Shown: positions 27,963 to 37,727, counted from the first letter of the stretch. The stretch: DNA of 64,000 bases from Flagellimonas eckloniae (GCF_001413955.1 NZ_LCTZ01000002.1:2838501-2902500), one strand, 5' to 3'. The notes: generated from the letters alone by a model not told the origin. Translations and numbers: made by a program.

Positions 27963-29093
27963 TTAATGGGCAACTTCTGCCTCATGTTCATGGTCGTGCT
28001 CATGTTCTTCGGAAGCAAATCCGAAATACAAAGCGCTCAACATGGTGAAAATATATGCTTGTAGCAATGCTACCAATACTTCAATCAATGAAATGGCAAA
28101 AGCAAGTCCGAATGATAACGGGCTACCCAACCAACTTTTAAAGATGAACATCAACCCAATCAAACTCATTAATACAATGTGACCTGCTTGCATGTTCGCA
28201 TACAAACGAATCAATAATGAGAATGGCTTAATGAACAATCCTAAAATTTCAATAGGAATCAATATAATATATAATGGAATCTTAGCATACCAAGGCATGG
28301 TATCTCCCAAAGGATTAAACTGGTGCATCCAATAATCCTTGGTACCTGTAAAATTGGTTATCAAGAACGTCATAATTGCCAAAGAAACTGTTATAGCAAT
28401 ATTCCCTGTTACATTAATTCCTAGAGGTGTTAACCCAAACATGTTCAAGAACCATATAAAGAAGAATATGGTCAACAAAAATGACATATACTTTTTGTAA
28501 CGCTTCTCCCCAATATTAGGTCTGGCAATATCATCTCTAACATAAAGTACTATGGGCTCAAAGAAACGACCTACGCCTGTAGGCACTCCATTGTTCTTTG
28601 CATAGGACCTTGCCAAACTGGTGAACAACCACAACATCAACAATCCCGTAACAATAATCATCACAACATTCTTGGTGATTGAAAAATCCAAAGGTTTTAC
28701 ATTGGTAGCATGATGCTCTTCATCATAATGAATTGTGCCTTCAGCATCTGTTTTATAAATCTTACTGTGGTAGAGTTTGTAATAATTTCCATCTACCTCA
28801 GCCAAGGTCTCTCCATGGTGGAATTTGGAAGATGAAAAAACCTTTAATCCATTATCCCATAAAATCACTGGCAATGGAAACCCAACATATTTATGCTCTC
28901 CATTTTCTTTAGTATATGAAAACAAAGAAAAATCATGTGCGTCTTGAAGGTGATGGGAGATATATTCCTTAATTTCTGTCTTAAGGTCCTTTCCGTGTTC
29001 CTCGGTCTCTTTTTCCGTATCACTTGCAAAAGTGAACTGACCTAAAAATAGTGCAACTACAAGAAGAAATCTAGTCAAAGTGTTTTTTTGCAT
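27963..29093 (-). CDS. atpB: ATP synthase Fo subunit a
   Basis: About 376 residues from ATG 29093 (a TTG is three codons upstream). Unlike short bacterial a subunits it has a cleavable signal-like N-terminus (LLVVALFLGQFTFAS) and a roughly 100-residue extracytoplasmic region before five or more membrane helices. The conserved SLLIRLYANMQAGHIV holds the essential Arg facing the c ring. The C-terminus is His/Glu-rich (HEHDHEHEAEVAH). The long form is normal in Bacteroidota. Confidence 0.95.
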   Translation of the reverse strand: MQKNTLTRFLLVVALFLGQFTFASDTEKETEEHGKDLKTEIKEYISHHLQDAHDFSLFSYTKENGEHKYVGFPLPVILWDNGLKVFSSSKFHHGETLAEVDGNYYKLYHSKIYKTDAEGTIHYDEEHHATNVKPLDFSITKNVVMIIVTGLLMLWLFTSLARSYAKNNGVPTGVGRFFEPIVLYVRDDIARPNIGEKRYKKYMSFLLTIFFFIWFLNMFGLTPLGINVTGNIAITVSLAIMTFLITNFTGTKDYWMHQFNPLGDTMPWYAKIPLYIILIPIEILGLFIKPFSLLIRLYANMQAGHIVLMSLIGLMFIFKSWLGSPLSFGLAFAISLIEVLVALLQAYIFTMLSALYFGFASEEHEHDHEHEAEVAH

Positions 29094-29197
29094 TTCGCTC
29101 AAAATATCGGTCTCTCAAAATCGGTGCAAATGTAAGTCTTTCTTACAAAAAGAAAAAAGCTTTCAAACTTTTATTTTTGAGGATTTTGGACTGCTAT

Positions 29198-29602
29198 TTA
29201 TTTGGTGGATTCATCCAAATTCTTGAGCATTTTTGAAGTGAAAAAAGTCTCCAAAAAAAGACAAACCAAATACGGTACAAAAAAGGATGCAAATTCTAAA
29301 CCGGACATTTCCCCATCACTTTTATATGTGGGATAAAACAAAAGGAAGAAAAAGATGAATTTTAGGAAACTCCCTCCCATAAACAAAAAACCCATTTGGC
29401 TTTTCAGTCTTTTCCTATATTGATATAACAAAAAGAATATCGTCGCTGCCAAAAGAGCGTTTACCAAATAAGAGCGAATAATTAGGTTGTCAAAAATGGG
29501 CAGGTCTTTATAGGAAAGAATCCATATGTGCAATCCAAAGGAAAATAGAAGCAAAAACGCTAGTAACAGATAAAATTGAGTTGGCAAGCTTCTTTTTAGC
29601 AT
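29198..29602 (-). CDS. DUF6168-like four-helix membrane protein in the atp operon
   Basis: 134 residues from ATG 29602, with four hydrophobic segments (about 9-28, 40-60, 72-92, 104-122) and a basic cytoplasmic loop (YRKRLKSQ). I match it to the flavobacterial DUF6168 family from memory. Its position between atpZ and atpB is that of AtpI/UncI in other phyla. A role in c-ring assembly or ion supply is inference from position only. Its start overlaps the atpZ stop as TGATG. Confidence 0.7.
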   Translation of the reverse strand: MLKRSLPTQFYLLLAFLLLFSFGLHIWILSYKDLPIFDNLIIRSYLVNALLAATIFFLLYQYRKRLKSQMGFLFMGGSFLKFIFFFLLFYPTYKSDGEMSGLEFASFFVPYLVCLFLETFFTSKMLKNLDESTK

Positions 29603-29832
29603 CAATACTTAATACGTTTCAACTGTTGTAAAACTACCCAAATTGAAATTGCCACTCCTAATAAAGTGGCAATGACTGTGAAAATATTTTTCTCGTTTTG
29701 ATAATGGACATCCAACCATTTTCCGCCTTTAACCGCTAAAAAAATGATTACTCCCATTTCAAACGCAATACCGGAAAGCATTGCGGCATTTCTAAAATTG
29801 TTTTTCTTTTTAGGAGACTTTTGCTGGCTCAT
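29602..29832 (-). CDS. atpZ: AtpZ/AtpI-family membrane protein
   Basis: 76 residues from ATG 29832; a longer frame to 29928 exists, but it would run deep into the bactofilin gene and homology starts at MSQQKSPKKK. It has two membrane helices (about 15-35 and 48-68) joined by GGKWLDVHYQ, the AtpZ hallmark. AtpZ/AtpI proteins are assembly or Mg2+/Ca2+-uptake factors of F-type synthases. It overlaps the end of the bactofilin gene by 23 bases. Confidence 0.85.
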   Translation of the reverse strand: MSQQKSPKKKNNFRNAAMLSGIAFEMGVIIFLAVKGGKWLDVHYQNEKNIFTVIATLLGVAISIWVVLQQLKRIKY

Positions 29833-30241
29833 TGGTCTTGGTGGGCTGTAATCTTTGGGTAGGTGCAGCTGATGTAGCGCCTCCTTTACCCATTGTACAG
29901 GCGGCATTAAACGTAGCTCCCGGTTCAACAGCTAATTTGGCAACACTTACTGTTCCTTCAATAACTGCCGATGCTTTCAAAGAAAGAAGGTCATTAACAA
30001 AAAGCTCACCATTGAACTTTCCTTCTATATCTGCATTTACACATTCTACTTTGCCTTTGATAAGGCCATCTTTCCCTATGACCACTTTTCCGGATGTCTT
30101 AACATTACCTTCCAGTTTGCCGTCAATTCTAAAATCGGCCTCTGAAGTAATATTTCCCTTTATTGTGGTGTTCTTTTCAATTCTGTTGGGTTGTCCTCCA
30201 AGCTCTGTCATGGGACGAGGTTTTTTGTTGTCTGAAAACAT
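29810..30241 (-). CDS. bactofilin (polymer-forming cytoskeletal protein)
   Basis: 143 residues. The DUF583/bactofilin core (about 18-115) is a right-handed beta-helix of short repeats (TTIKGNITSEADFRIDGKLE, then GNVKTSGKVVIGKDG) flanked by disordered ends. Bactofilins self-assemble without nucleotide and act as scaffolds for envelope enzymes. It lies between sprE and atpZ with tight spacing (6 bp after sprE). Confidence 0.93.
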   Translation of the reverse strand: MFSDNKKPRPMTELGGQPNRIEKNTTIKGNITSEADFRIDGKLEGNVKTSGKVVIGKDGLIKGKVECVNADIEGKFNGELFVNDLLSLKASAVIEGTVSVAKLAVEPGATFNAACTMGKGGATSAAPTQRLQPTKTNEPAKVS

Positions 30242-30247
30242 TATGTT

Positions 30248-32803
30248 CTAGGGTTTTGGGGTTGAAATCTGTTCTTTGTAGGATTCTAAATTTTTATGGA
30301 CTTGTATTATTTTATAATTGTCTGATAAAACTACAAAATTCTCATCTTTGATTCTATAGTCCTTGTTCTTTTTTATAAGTTCTGCATAACCTAGTGCAAA
30401 ATCCTTGGATTTAAAACCATGCACCACCACAAACTGATCTTCCAAATTGTAAATGTCCTTGGAAATAATATTCTTGTATTTTAAATCCGTAATGGATTCT
30501 TCCAATCTTTCTTTAAGCTTTAACGCTTTTTCATTGTCCTTTATTTTGAATGGAAAGACCACTTTCCAGTTCCCCGCTCCAGAAGAACCTGTTTCTGGTG
30601 AAAATTCTTTTTTAGCCAGTTTTGGCAGCTGCTCGGCAACCATTTGCTCCGCTTTTTTCCCTTCGGGATTATTGGGATAGGTGAGCGCCACGTAATTAAG
30701 TGCTTCCTTGAAAGGCTCAAACCCTTGAAGTCTGCCAATTGCATTTGCCTTCAACATTTCAAACTTTGGCACTATTGGATCCCCTGTAAACTTATTGATA
30801 TAGTTTTGGGACATGGTGATGACCTGTAAAAATTCTTGTTGTTGGTACAATTTATACAATGATGCATAACGTGCATCCGGACTATCGGTATTTCCCTCCA
30901 AAACGGCCTGGGGGTTTAACAGGATTTCTGCATAGCGCGTATCCGGGTGATTGGAAATTATATTTTGTTTCATGTCCAAGGCCAATGGGCTTCCAGTTTC
31001 CTCATATATTTTATATAGATTGTATTTGGATGGCAAAATCAATCTTTCCTCTGGGTCAGCCTCCAAAACACGCTCCAGTTTTGAAGCTGCCAATAAATTT
31101 TCCTTGAACTTCTCTTTATAAATTAATCCTAACTGGTAATTGGCAAAATTACGCTCCGTTCTAAGGCTATCAATCAAGGTTATCTCTGTTGGGATTTGTT
31201 CCAGATAAAAATCCACGGAATATTTTTGTTCCTCCAATAATTCCTCTGGTGATTGTCCATTTGCCAGAACTTCTTCTGAGGTGGCCTCAGAAGGCAATGC
31301 CCTATTCTTATTGCTCCACCGCCAATCATCTTCCAAAACACGATCTCCCCAGCGGGTCTTAAAGTCGTTTTTACCATACCCAAGACTGGTAATATTATAA
31401 AAATAGAATTTCCCTTTATTTTCCTTTCCGCCCTTGCTTTCTGCAAAAGTGGCAAAGCCTGCATTGGAACGTTCCAATTTCTTTTTCGCTTCTTCTTCTT
31501 CTTTTCGTTTTATCTCGGCAATTACCTCTTCAAAATATGCTTTGCGTTCTTCCTCTGGCATTTCATAAAGTGTAATTACACTATCGGAGTACTGAACTAT
31601 ATCCTCATACTTAATAACATCTTCAAGGTTGTCCAACTTCTTTTTTATATTTCGGTACTTTCTTGTATTATCAGCCAAATTGGTCAACGTACTATCATAA
31701 TAGGCTCCAGAAATTTTGTATTCGTTTCTATCAAAATTATAATCTGCCAAGCTTTGATAGTTTAGGGCGTTCAATTTGAGTTCCCCCTGGGTAGCCCTAA
31801 GTGATTTGTTGTAATATGTTATTGCCAGACTGTCAAATTGGTTCTCCAAATGAAAATCTGCAATTTCCCTGTAGATTTTATCCAAAAAAGGTCGGTTTTC
31901 CCGATTTTCCTCCAGGTCGGTCAAATATTCAAATAACTCTTCCCTATTAGAATCGGTGATTTCTATATTCTGGATTTTCTTTAGATGGGCGTTGATCATA
32001 TAGACTCTTGGCGATTTTCTGTTCAACGCAATTACTTTATCAAAAGCGTAGTTGGCGCTATCCTTATGCCCCATTTGGTTGTACAATTGTCCTATTATGA
32101 ACAAATACCTTCCTTTTTCCGAGTTCTTTTTGGTATAGCCCTGCGCTATTTTTAGCTTTTGAATGGCGGTGTCAGCTGCCTTTAGGTTAATGTAGCATTG
32201 CGCCAATACCGCATTCGCATCAGCATATTCCTGGTCTTTTAGGGTTTCAAACTTAAAAAGTCTTCTAAGGTTTTTAATGGCCAGCTCAGGATTGTCAAGG
32301 CGCATATTGGTTTTTTCACGCCAGATGGTTACCTCATTTAGCTTATCACTTTCTGTATATTTTCTAAGAACATAGTTGAACGATTCAAGAGCAGGAATAT
32401 AGCGTTGGTCAAAATATCTTGCTTTGCCCAATAACAAAAAAGCTTCGTCTGTTTGAGGATTTCGTTCTTCATCCTCAATATCCATACTGTGCTTTTGGAT
32501 AGCTTTAGTTGCTTTTTCCTCGGCAATTATAAAGTTGGGGTTGTTATCCTCAGAGTCTAATTTTATTTCTTCTGTAACTTCCAATCGTTCCACCGGAAGT
32601 ATTTCCCAATAATCATCTCGGTAACTGGCATTCAATTCTTCACGGCCTTGTTCAAAAGCGATATTGCCATTGTACAGCGTATTGTACTTGGTGTTTAAGG
32701 CATGCCAATTGCGGTTAATAAACTTGTCTTTTTTGGTGGAACAAGAGTTAAAAACCAGTCCTCCTAAAATAGTCGCAATTAAAAGTGTTTGTTGAAGCTT
32801 CAA
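30248..32803 (-). CDS. sprE: SprE/PorW-like TPR lipoprotein of gliding and type IX secretion
   Basis: 851 residues. The signal peptide ends in LVFNSC (Cys about residue 20), then STKKDKFINRNWHALNTKYN, an opening closely like Flavobacterium johnsoniae SprE. TPR-like helical repeats extend from about 110 to 360 and again from about 540 to 720. SprE (PorW in Porphyromonas) is an outer-membrane-associated lipoprotein needed for T9SS export and gliding. The start is TTG 32803. It heads a leftward block that leads into the ATP synthase genes. Confidence 0.85.
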   Translation of the reverse strand: MKLQQTLLIATILGGLVFNSCSTKKDKFINRNWHALNTKYNTLYNGNIAFEQGREELNASYRDDYWEILPVERLEVTEEIKLDSEDNNPNFIIAEEKATKAIQKHSMDIEDEERNPQTDEAFLLLGKARYFDQRYIPALESFNYVLRKYTESDKLNEVTIWREKTNMRLDNPELAIKNLRRLFKFETLKDQEYADANAVLAQCYINLKAADTAIQKLKIAQGYTKKNSEKGRYLFIIGQLYNQMGHKDSANYAFDKVIALNRKSPRVYMINAHLKKIQNIEITDSNREELFEYLTDLEENRENRPFLDKIYREIADFHLENQFDSLAITYYNKSLRATQGELKLNALNYQSLADYNFDRNEYKISGAYYDSTLTNLADNTRKYRNIKKKLDNLEDVIKYEDIVQYSDSVITLYEMPEEERKAYFEEVIAEIKRKEEEEAKKKLERSNAGFATFAESKGGKENKGKFYFYNITSLGYGKNDFKTRWGDRVLEDDWRWSNKNRALPSEATSEEVLANGQSPEELLEEQKYSVDFYLEQIPTEITLIDSLRTERNFANYQLGLIYKEKFKENLLAASKLERVLEADPEERLILPSKYNLYKIYEETGSPLALDMKQNIISNHPDTRYAEILLNPQAVLEGNTDSPDARYASLYKLYQQQEFLQVITMSQNYINKFTGDPIVPKFEMLKANAIGRLQGFEPFKEALNYVALTYPNNPEGKKAEQMVAEQLPKLAKKEFSPETGSSGAGNWKVVFPFKIKDNEKALKLKERLEESITDLKYKNIISKDIYNLEDQFVVVHGFKSKDFALGYAELIKKNKDYRIKDENFVVLSDNYKIIQVHKNLESYKEQISTPKP

Positions 32804-32917
32804 AATTATTGGTAATCGTGTCTAACTTTAACTGAAAAACAGCTAGATTATTATAAGGCTGATCGGTAAAATGCAATAATTTTTATCCGTATTGGAATCA
32901 TTGACAAAAACTTGGGC

Positions 32918-33931
32918 CTACCAAGAAGTGGGCCTTTCAAAATTTACCCTGCTACGATTGTATTTTGTCTTGTACGCAACAGGTGATAATCCGGCGTATT
33001 TTTTAAATACTGTCCTAAACGCTTTTTGGTCTGCATATCCCACTTGGTACATAACCTCGTTCACATTCTTTTCTGTAGATTCCAGGCTCCGTTTTGCTGC
33101 TTCAATTTTTACGCGTTGAATATATTCCAAAGGAGTGTTTTGGGTAGCCTTTTTAAATCTACGGACAAAATTTCTGCTACTAATGGCATATTTCTTTGCC
33201 AATTGCTGTACCGATATTTTATCCATTACATTGCTCTCAATATATTTTTGCGCTTCTTGAATTGCCGCATCATCATGGTCTTTCTGACCCTGAAAAATTG
33301 CAAACTGATTCTGGTCTACGCGATCCATATCAATTTCAAAAAACTTTGAAATATAAATAGCTGTTCCACGGCCGCAATACTTCTCCACTAAATGTAACAT
33401 CAGGTTTAAAAAAGAAAATGCCCCTCCACTGGAATAAATTCCATCTTCATCTGTCACAATTTTATTGGACACCAAATTTACTTGAGGAAACATGGTCTTG
33501 AACATTTCCATTGCCGCCCAATGGGTGGCACATTGCTTCCCATTCACCAATCCTGTTTGTGCCAAAACAAAAGCTCCCATGCACATACTGGCAACCTCAG
33601 CATTATGTTTGTTGCGTTGGTTCAAAATCCAGGGAACAAAATCCTTGTTATCAGCCAAATCTTCGGCCAATTTATCAGGTCTAAGCGCCGGAATTAAAAT
33701 TAAATCCGTTTTCTCAATATCATCAATGGTCTTATCGCAGTGAATACTGAACATTCCATTATATAATGAATAATCATGTTCGAGCCCAACTAAATGTGTC
33801 TCAAAAAAATCGCCCTTTCTTGCACCAGTTTGTTTTAAAAACTGATTTGCCGCCATTAATACTTTAAATGGTCCAACAACATTGCTTAAAATGGCATTCC
33901 CTTTTGGCACCAAAATACTTACATGTATCAT
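32918..33931 (-). CDS. GlxA-type AraC-family regulator with DJ-1/PfpI domain
   Basis: 337 residues from ATG 33931; homology begins at MIHVSILVPKGN, so the upstream in-frame start at 33982 was not used. The N-terminal DJ-1/PfpI-like domain (about 1-190) contains ASMCMGAFVLAQTG, where the nucleophile-elbow Cys sits. The C-terminal AraC domain (about 225-330) has two helix-turn-helices (ISVQQLAKKYAISSRNFVRRFKK and VMYQVGYADQKAFRTVFKKY in part). Such regulators sense small metabolites. It stands alone; targets are unknown. Confidence 0.9.
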   Translation of the reverse strand: MIHVSILVPKGNAILSNVVGPFKVLMAANQFLKQTGARKGDFFETHLVGLEHDYSLYNGMFSIHCDKTIDDIEKTDLILIPALRPDKLAEDLADNKDFVPWILNQRNKHNAEVASMCMGAFVLAQTGLVNGKQCATHWAAMEMFKTMFPQVNLVSNKIVTDEDGIYSSGGAFSFLNLMLHLVEKYCGRGTAIYISKFFEIDMDRVDQNQFAIFQGQKDHDDAAIQEAQKYIESNVMDKISVQQLAKKYAISSRNFVRRFKKATQNTPLEYIQRVKIEAAKRSLESTEKNVNEVMYQVGYADQKAFRTVFKKYAGLSPVAYKTKYNRSRVNFERPTSW

Positions 33932-34043
33932 TATCAATACTTTTAATGTTATAAATGTACTGGTAATTGTTGGCGCAATCAACCCTTAAAAGTGTCTTAT
34001 TTACCCTTTCTTTCGCCGTAATTCCTTTTGTAGCTTTGGATTT

Positions 34044-34358
34044 ATGGAGTTTGAAAATTTCAAGGAAATCCGGGAGCAGTTTTGTTTGAAGCATCCCGAG
34101 GTTACTGAAGGTAAAATGATGAGTTCCCCCGCTATTCATTATAAAAACAAGGTTTTTGCCTTTTTTTCAAGACAAAATAAAATGGTGTTTAAATTAGGTA
34201 AGGACTTTCCCGTGGAAAAACACCATGCGCAATTGGTGGAGTTTAGTCCTTTTAAATCGAAAAAACCATTGACAGGCTGGTACGAATCTGATTTTGAAGG
34301 CTTTGAAATTTGGAACGAATTAACCCGTATTTCCTTAAGGAAAATCCAATCCAATTAA
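34044..34358 (+). CDS. MmcQ/YjbR-like protein
   Basis: 104 residues. A compact alpha/beta domain with HPEVTEGKMMSSPAIHYKNKVFAFF and a C-terminal WNELTRISLRKIQ helix fits the MmcQ/YjbR double-wing fold. The family has a CyaY-like fold and proposed DNA binding; the function is unknown. It is followed 5 bp later by the DUF2461 gene, in the same direction. Confidence 0.72.
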   Translation: MEFENFKEIREQFCLKHPEVTEGKMMSSPAIHYKNKVFAFFSRQNKMVFKLGKDFPVEKHHAQLVEFSPFKSKKPLTGWYESDFEGFEIWNELTRISLRKIQSN

Positions 34359-34363
34359 GTACA

Positions 34364-35023
34364 ATGATTACAAAACCATACACATCCTTTTTTAAAGAGC
34401 TTTCCAAAAACAACAATAAAGAGTGGTTTCATGCTAACAAAAAACGCTATGAAAATGATGCGAAAGTACCATTCCTTTTACTCTTGGATGAGGTGTTGGA
34501 AGTCATTACGGAGTGGGACAATCGAATTCTCCCCGACCCTAAAAAAGCAATATTCAGAATCAATAGGGATGTGCGTTTTTCCAAAGACAAAACCCCATAT
34601 CACAACATTTTAAAAGCTGGGTTTTCACCCAATGGGAAAAAATCCATTCTACCGGGTTACTATTTGGGAATAGATGCAACCAGCATCCATGTTGGTGGAG
34701 GGTTATTTATGCTCAGGCCGCCTGAACTCAAATTGGTCCGAGAGCTTATTGCAAAAGACCCTGATACTTTGGTAAAAATTATCGGAGCTTCCTCTTTTAC
34801 CCAAAATTTTGGAAAACTTAGTGGGGAAAAGGCAAAACGACTGGATAAGAGCTTACTTCCGACAGCGGAAAAAACGGATTTAATCTACAACAAACAATTC
34901 TATGCCATGGCAGAATTTCCGTTGGAACCATTTTATGGTTCAGATAAATTGCTGACGGAAATTTTAAATCATTTTGAGGCCATTAAACCTCTGAATACCT
35001 ATTTGGACCAAGCGTTCAATTAA
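34364..35023 (+). CDS. DUF2461-family protein
   Basis: 219 residues from ATG 34364. It shows the DUF2461 pattern: FFKELSKNNNKEWFHANKKRYE, then FRINRDVRFSKDKTPYHN, GYYLGI, and a C-terminal SDKLLTEILNHFEAIKPLN. The family (TIGR02453) is widespread and uncharacterised. An in-frame start at 34310 lies inside the previous gene and was rejected because homology begins at MITKPYTSFFKEL. Confidence 0.9.
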   Translation: MITKPYTSFFKELSKNNNKEWFHANKKRYENDAKVPFLLLLDEVLEVITEWDNRILPDPKKAIFRINRDVRFSKDKTPYHNILKAGFSPNGKKSILPGYYLGIDATSIHVGGGLFMLRPPELKLVRELIAKDPDTLVKIIGASSFTQNFGKLSGEKAKRLDKSLLPTAEKTDLIYNKQFYAMAEFPLEPFYGSDKLLTEILNHFEAIKPLNTYLDQAFN

Positions 35024-35061
35024 AATCGAGTTTATTTATTAATCATAAAACAAGAACAAGA

Positions 35062-35430
35062 ATGACAACACAAGAAGTAGCAGACAAACTAGTTAGCCTT
35101 TGCAGAGAAGGCAAATATCCTGAAGCCTACGGACTCTATGCCAATGATGCCGTCAGCATTGAAATGCCTGGAGTGCCCAATGAGGTTACCGAAGGTTTGG
35201 ACAATATTTTAAAAGGTTTTGAGCAATGGGCAAGTATGATTGAAGAAAGTCACGGAGGAACAGTAGGCGATCCAGTTGTTGCCGGCAATCACTTTGTTGT
35301 TCCCATGACCAGCGATGTAACCTTTAAGGATGGTAGACGGGTAAACATGGAGGAACTTTCCATGTATCAAGTTGAAGGAGGAAAAATAAAAAAAGCCTCG
35401 TTTCATTACGATCCTACCACCATGTTCTAG
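35062..35430 (+). CDS. NTF2/SnoaL-like domain protein
   Basis: 122 residues. It has an alpha+beta cone pattern: an N-terminal helix EVADKLVSLCREGKYPEAYGL, then strands DAVSIEMPG, HFVVPMTSDV and KIKKASFHYDP. This is the SnoaL/NTF2-like fold, used by small enzymes and binding proteins. No catalytic motif is diagnostic, so the function is open. A terminator follows. Confidence 0.8.
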   Translation: MTTQEVADKLVSLCREGKYPEAYGLYANDAVSIEMPGVPNEVTEGLDNILKGFEQWASMIEESHGGTVGDPVVAGNHFVVPMTSDVTFKDGRRVNMEELSMYQVEGGKIKKASFHYDPTTMF

Positions 35431-35458
35431 AATCTTTTGTTTAAGAAATAAATCATAG

Positions 35459-35484
35459 GCGCTACCTTGGGTAGCGCTTTTTTT
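35459..35484 (+). terminator. intrinsic terminator after the SnoaL-like gene
   Basis: Stem GCGCTACC/GGTAGCGC (35459-35466 with 35470-35477), loop TTG, then TTTTTTT. It overlaps the stop of the convergent ABC ATPase gene. Confidence 0.88.
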
Positions 35485-36178
35485 ATCCTCCAAAGAAAGT
35501 TTCCAACTCCCTTAAGGTCTCTTTTGAAGTCTGAATATCTTTTACAATTTCGCCCTTATTAAGCACCACAATCCGTTCACAAACTTCTGTGACATGAATT
35601 AAGTCATGGCTGGAAACCAAAACCGTGACTTCATTTTTAGCTGCCAATTCCTTGATAATTTCCTTTAAGCGAATTTGTGTGGTTGGATCTAGATTGGCGA
35701 AAGGTTCATCTAATATTACTACTTCAGGGTTACCAATAAACGAAGCAACTATTCCAGCTTTTTTTTGGTTTCCTTTAGATAAATCTCGCAAATACTTTTT
35801 TTGACCCAAAATTTCGCCATGAAAAAAATCTTCAAATTGGGAAAGCAGTGCATCCACATCGGCTTTGTTTCTTCCGCGCAATTCTCCAATAAAATAGAAG
35901 TATTCTTCGGGTGTTAAGTATCCTATTAGAAAAGTCTCGTCAATAAATGCAGATGTAAAAGGTTTCCACGCCTCACTTTTATCTACCTGAACTTCATTAT
36001 TGATGATATGGCCAGTGGTGGGTTGAATCAAATCCAACAAAAGGCTAAAAAAAGTAGTCTTGCCGGCACCATTATTTCCTACAAGTCCAAAGCTCTGGCC
36101 TTTGGGGATTTCCAAGGATTCAATATTTAAAACAGTTTGGGAACCGTAGGTTTTGGTAAGTGTCTCTGTGCTAATCAT
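35483..36178 (-). CDS. ABC transporter ATP-binding protein
   Basis: 231 residues. Walker A GNNGAGKT (34-41), signature LSKGNQKK and Walker B VVILDEPFANLDP are all present, with the H-loop in VLVSSHD. It belongs to the CcmA/BcrA-like exporter ATPases. It starts two bases after the end of the DUF5687 permease gene, so the pair forms one transporter. The substrate is unknown. Confidence 0.93.
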   Translation of the reverse strand: MISTETLTKTYGSQTVLNIESLEIPKGQSFGLVGNNGAGKTTFFSLLLDLIQPTTGHIINNEVQVDKSEAWKPFTSAFIDETFLIGYLTPEEYFYFIGELRGRNKADVDALLSQFEDFFHGEILGQKKYLRDLSKGNQKKAGIVASFIGNPEVVILDEPFANLDPTTQIRLKEIIKELAAKNEVTVLVSSHDLIHVTEVCERIVVLNKGEIVKDIQTSKETLRELETFFGG

Positions 36179-36180
36179 GG

Positions 36181-37650
36181 TTATTTTTGTTTGTACGCTA
36201 AAAGCGTTTTATACTTTTCTTTTTTATAGATATTTTCAATCATTTGAAAGGCCTTGTTTTTAAATACAAATCCAGCGGCACCAAACAAGGCCACAAAAGT
36301 GTAGCCTGCAGCGGCGTTAATCAAAAAGTGGCCGATAGCATAGATCACAACGGGCAATAGTAGCTTAGGAAGTGTCAATAAAAGTGTTTTTGCATTAAAT
36401 GCCTGTTTGTCTCCAAACGCTTTTTTATTGGATGTTAAATCTATAGGGGTTTTTACGTAGGCCCCTCCCCAAAGTACCAGATAAGAATTCACACCTATAT
36501 TATAAATGGCTCCAACCAGTATTGCGACATACGCTTCCCATCCAAAATAAATATAGAAGGTCGCTAAAAAGGTGGAAATAATTGTTGCAATAATTACCAA
36601 GTACCATTTTGAAGTTAGATATTCCCGATACTGGATGTTTTGGCTCATCATTAAAGGATAGTAGCTACTGTCCCAACTGGGAACATATTGTCCAAAACTG
36701 AACAAAAATCCTCCGGTAACAAATATGCCCGCAAAAATTTTCCAAAACGGACTGTCATATACTTCAATTGTTCCTGTAAAGAAAAGAAGCCCATAAAAAA
36801 TAAAAAAGAAGCCCATGATCACAGCCGTTCGAGAGCGCTTATTTCTTTTTATGAGCTTAATATCATTCTTTAAGAAAGTTCCGAGGTTTCCAAATCGGTT
36901 GAGCCAGTCTAGATTCTCTGTTTTGGCCTCGGTTGTTTTGGTTGCAAGCCCACCATCTAAATACATGTTCTTTTTAAAGTAATTGAAAGAACCTCCAAAA
37001 AGTGCTAACAGAATGGCCCAAGGTATAATTGCTGTTATCGGAATATCGTATAACATATCAAATAAAGGACCAGTATAAGTCGTAATATCAAACCAATTAT
37101 AGTATTGTGAAATCCCTAGCAAAATAAAAATACACGCAAAAATGTAAAAAGCGTTGTCTTTATTGTTAACCAGAACATTAATGAAATTGTTCGCATAAAT
37201 TAAAGCCATTAATCCAAGATGCCAACCAATAACATTTAAAACCTCATAATCTTTTGTTAGTAAAATGATGCTAAAAGGAATAAAGAAAAAAGCATGGGTC
37301 CAATTAAAAAAAGAAACCATAGTTTTTCCTAACGAATAATAAACCACCTCACTTTTTTTAAACGGAAGATAAAGTAATGGTTTGATATTCGTAACTGGCA
37401 TTTTTTGTAACATATACCTAAATACCATATCAAAAGCTAGATAGTAAATTGCAAACTGATTGACAACGCGAAGTGGATCTCCTAGCTCAAAACCTTTGAT
37501 AATTTTATAGGCAAAAAAACCTAGCATTAACATATACGCTATGATAATAAAGGCAAAAAAACTCATTAAAATCTTAAACCATATCTCGGTTTTAAAGGAA
37601 GCTGCCCTAAAAAAGGATTTCCACTGTAGATTGATAAAGTATTTGAACAT
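36181..37650 (-). CDS. ABC transporter permease, DUF5687 family
   Basis: 489 residues with about 12 membrane helices. The opening MFKYFINLQWKSFFRAASFK and the cytoplasmic loop FLKNDIKLIKRNKRSRTAV are characteristic of DUF5687, the Bacteroidota permease that pairs with a BcrA-like ATPase. It is probably an exporter of lipids or drugs, or a regulator of other membrane proteins; this is inference. Confidence 0.85.
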   Translation of the reverse strand: MFKYFINLQWKSFFRAASFKTEIWFKILMSFFAFIIIAYMLMLGFFAYKIIKGFELGDPLRVVNQFAIYYLAFDMVFRYMLQKMPVTNIKPLLYLPFKKSEVVYYSLGKTMVSFFNWTHAFFFIPFSIILLTKDYEVLNVIGWHLGLMALIYANNFINVLVNNKDNAFYIFACIFILLGISQYYNWFDITTYTGPLFDMLYDIPITAIIPWAILLALFGGSFNYFKKNMYLDGGLATKTTEAKTENLDWLNRFGNLGTFLKNDIKLIKRNKRSRTAVIMGFFFIFYGLLFFTGTIEVYDSPFWKIFAGIFVTGGFLFSFGQYVPSWDSSYYPLMMSQNIQYREYLTSKWYLVIIATIISTFLATFYIYFGWEAYVAILVGAIYNIGVNSYLVLWGGAYVKTPIDLTSNKKAFGDKQAFNAKTLLLTLPKLLLPVVIYAIGHFLINAAAGYTFVALFGAAGFVFKNKAFQMIENIYKKEKYKTLLAYKQK

Positions 37651-37727
37651 TGGTTGATAATTTCTAGAAGTTAGTGCCTAAAATACTTGATTTGTTACAA
37701 AACGAATGCTTTTTTCGAAATTCACTG

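Noticed and set aside
29833-29928. Longer AtpZ start at 29928
   Set aside because: The extension would overlap bactofilin by about 120 bases and has no AtpZ-like sequence; ATG 29832 gives the normal family length.
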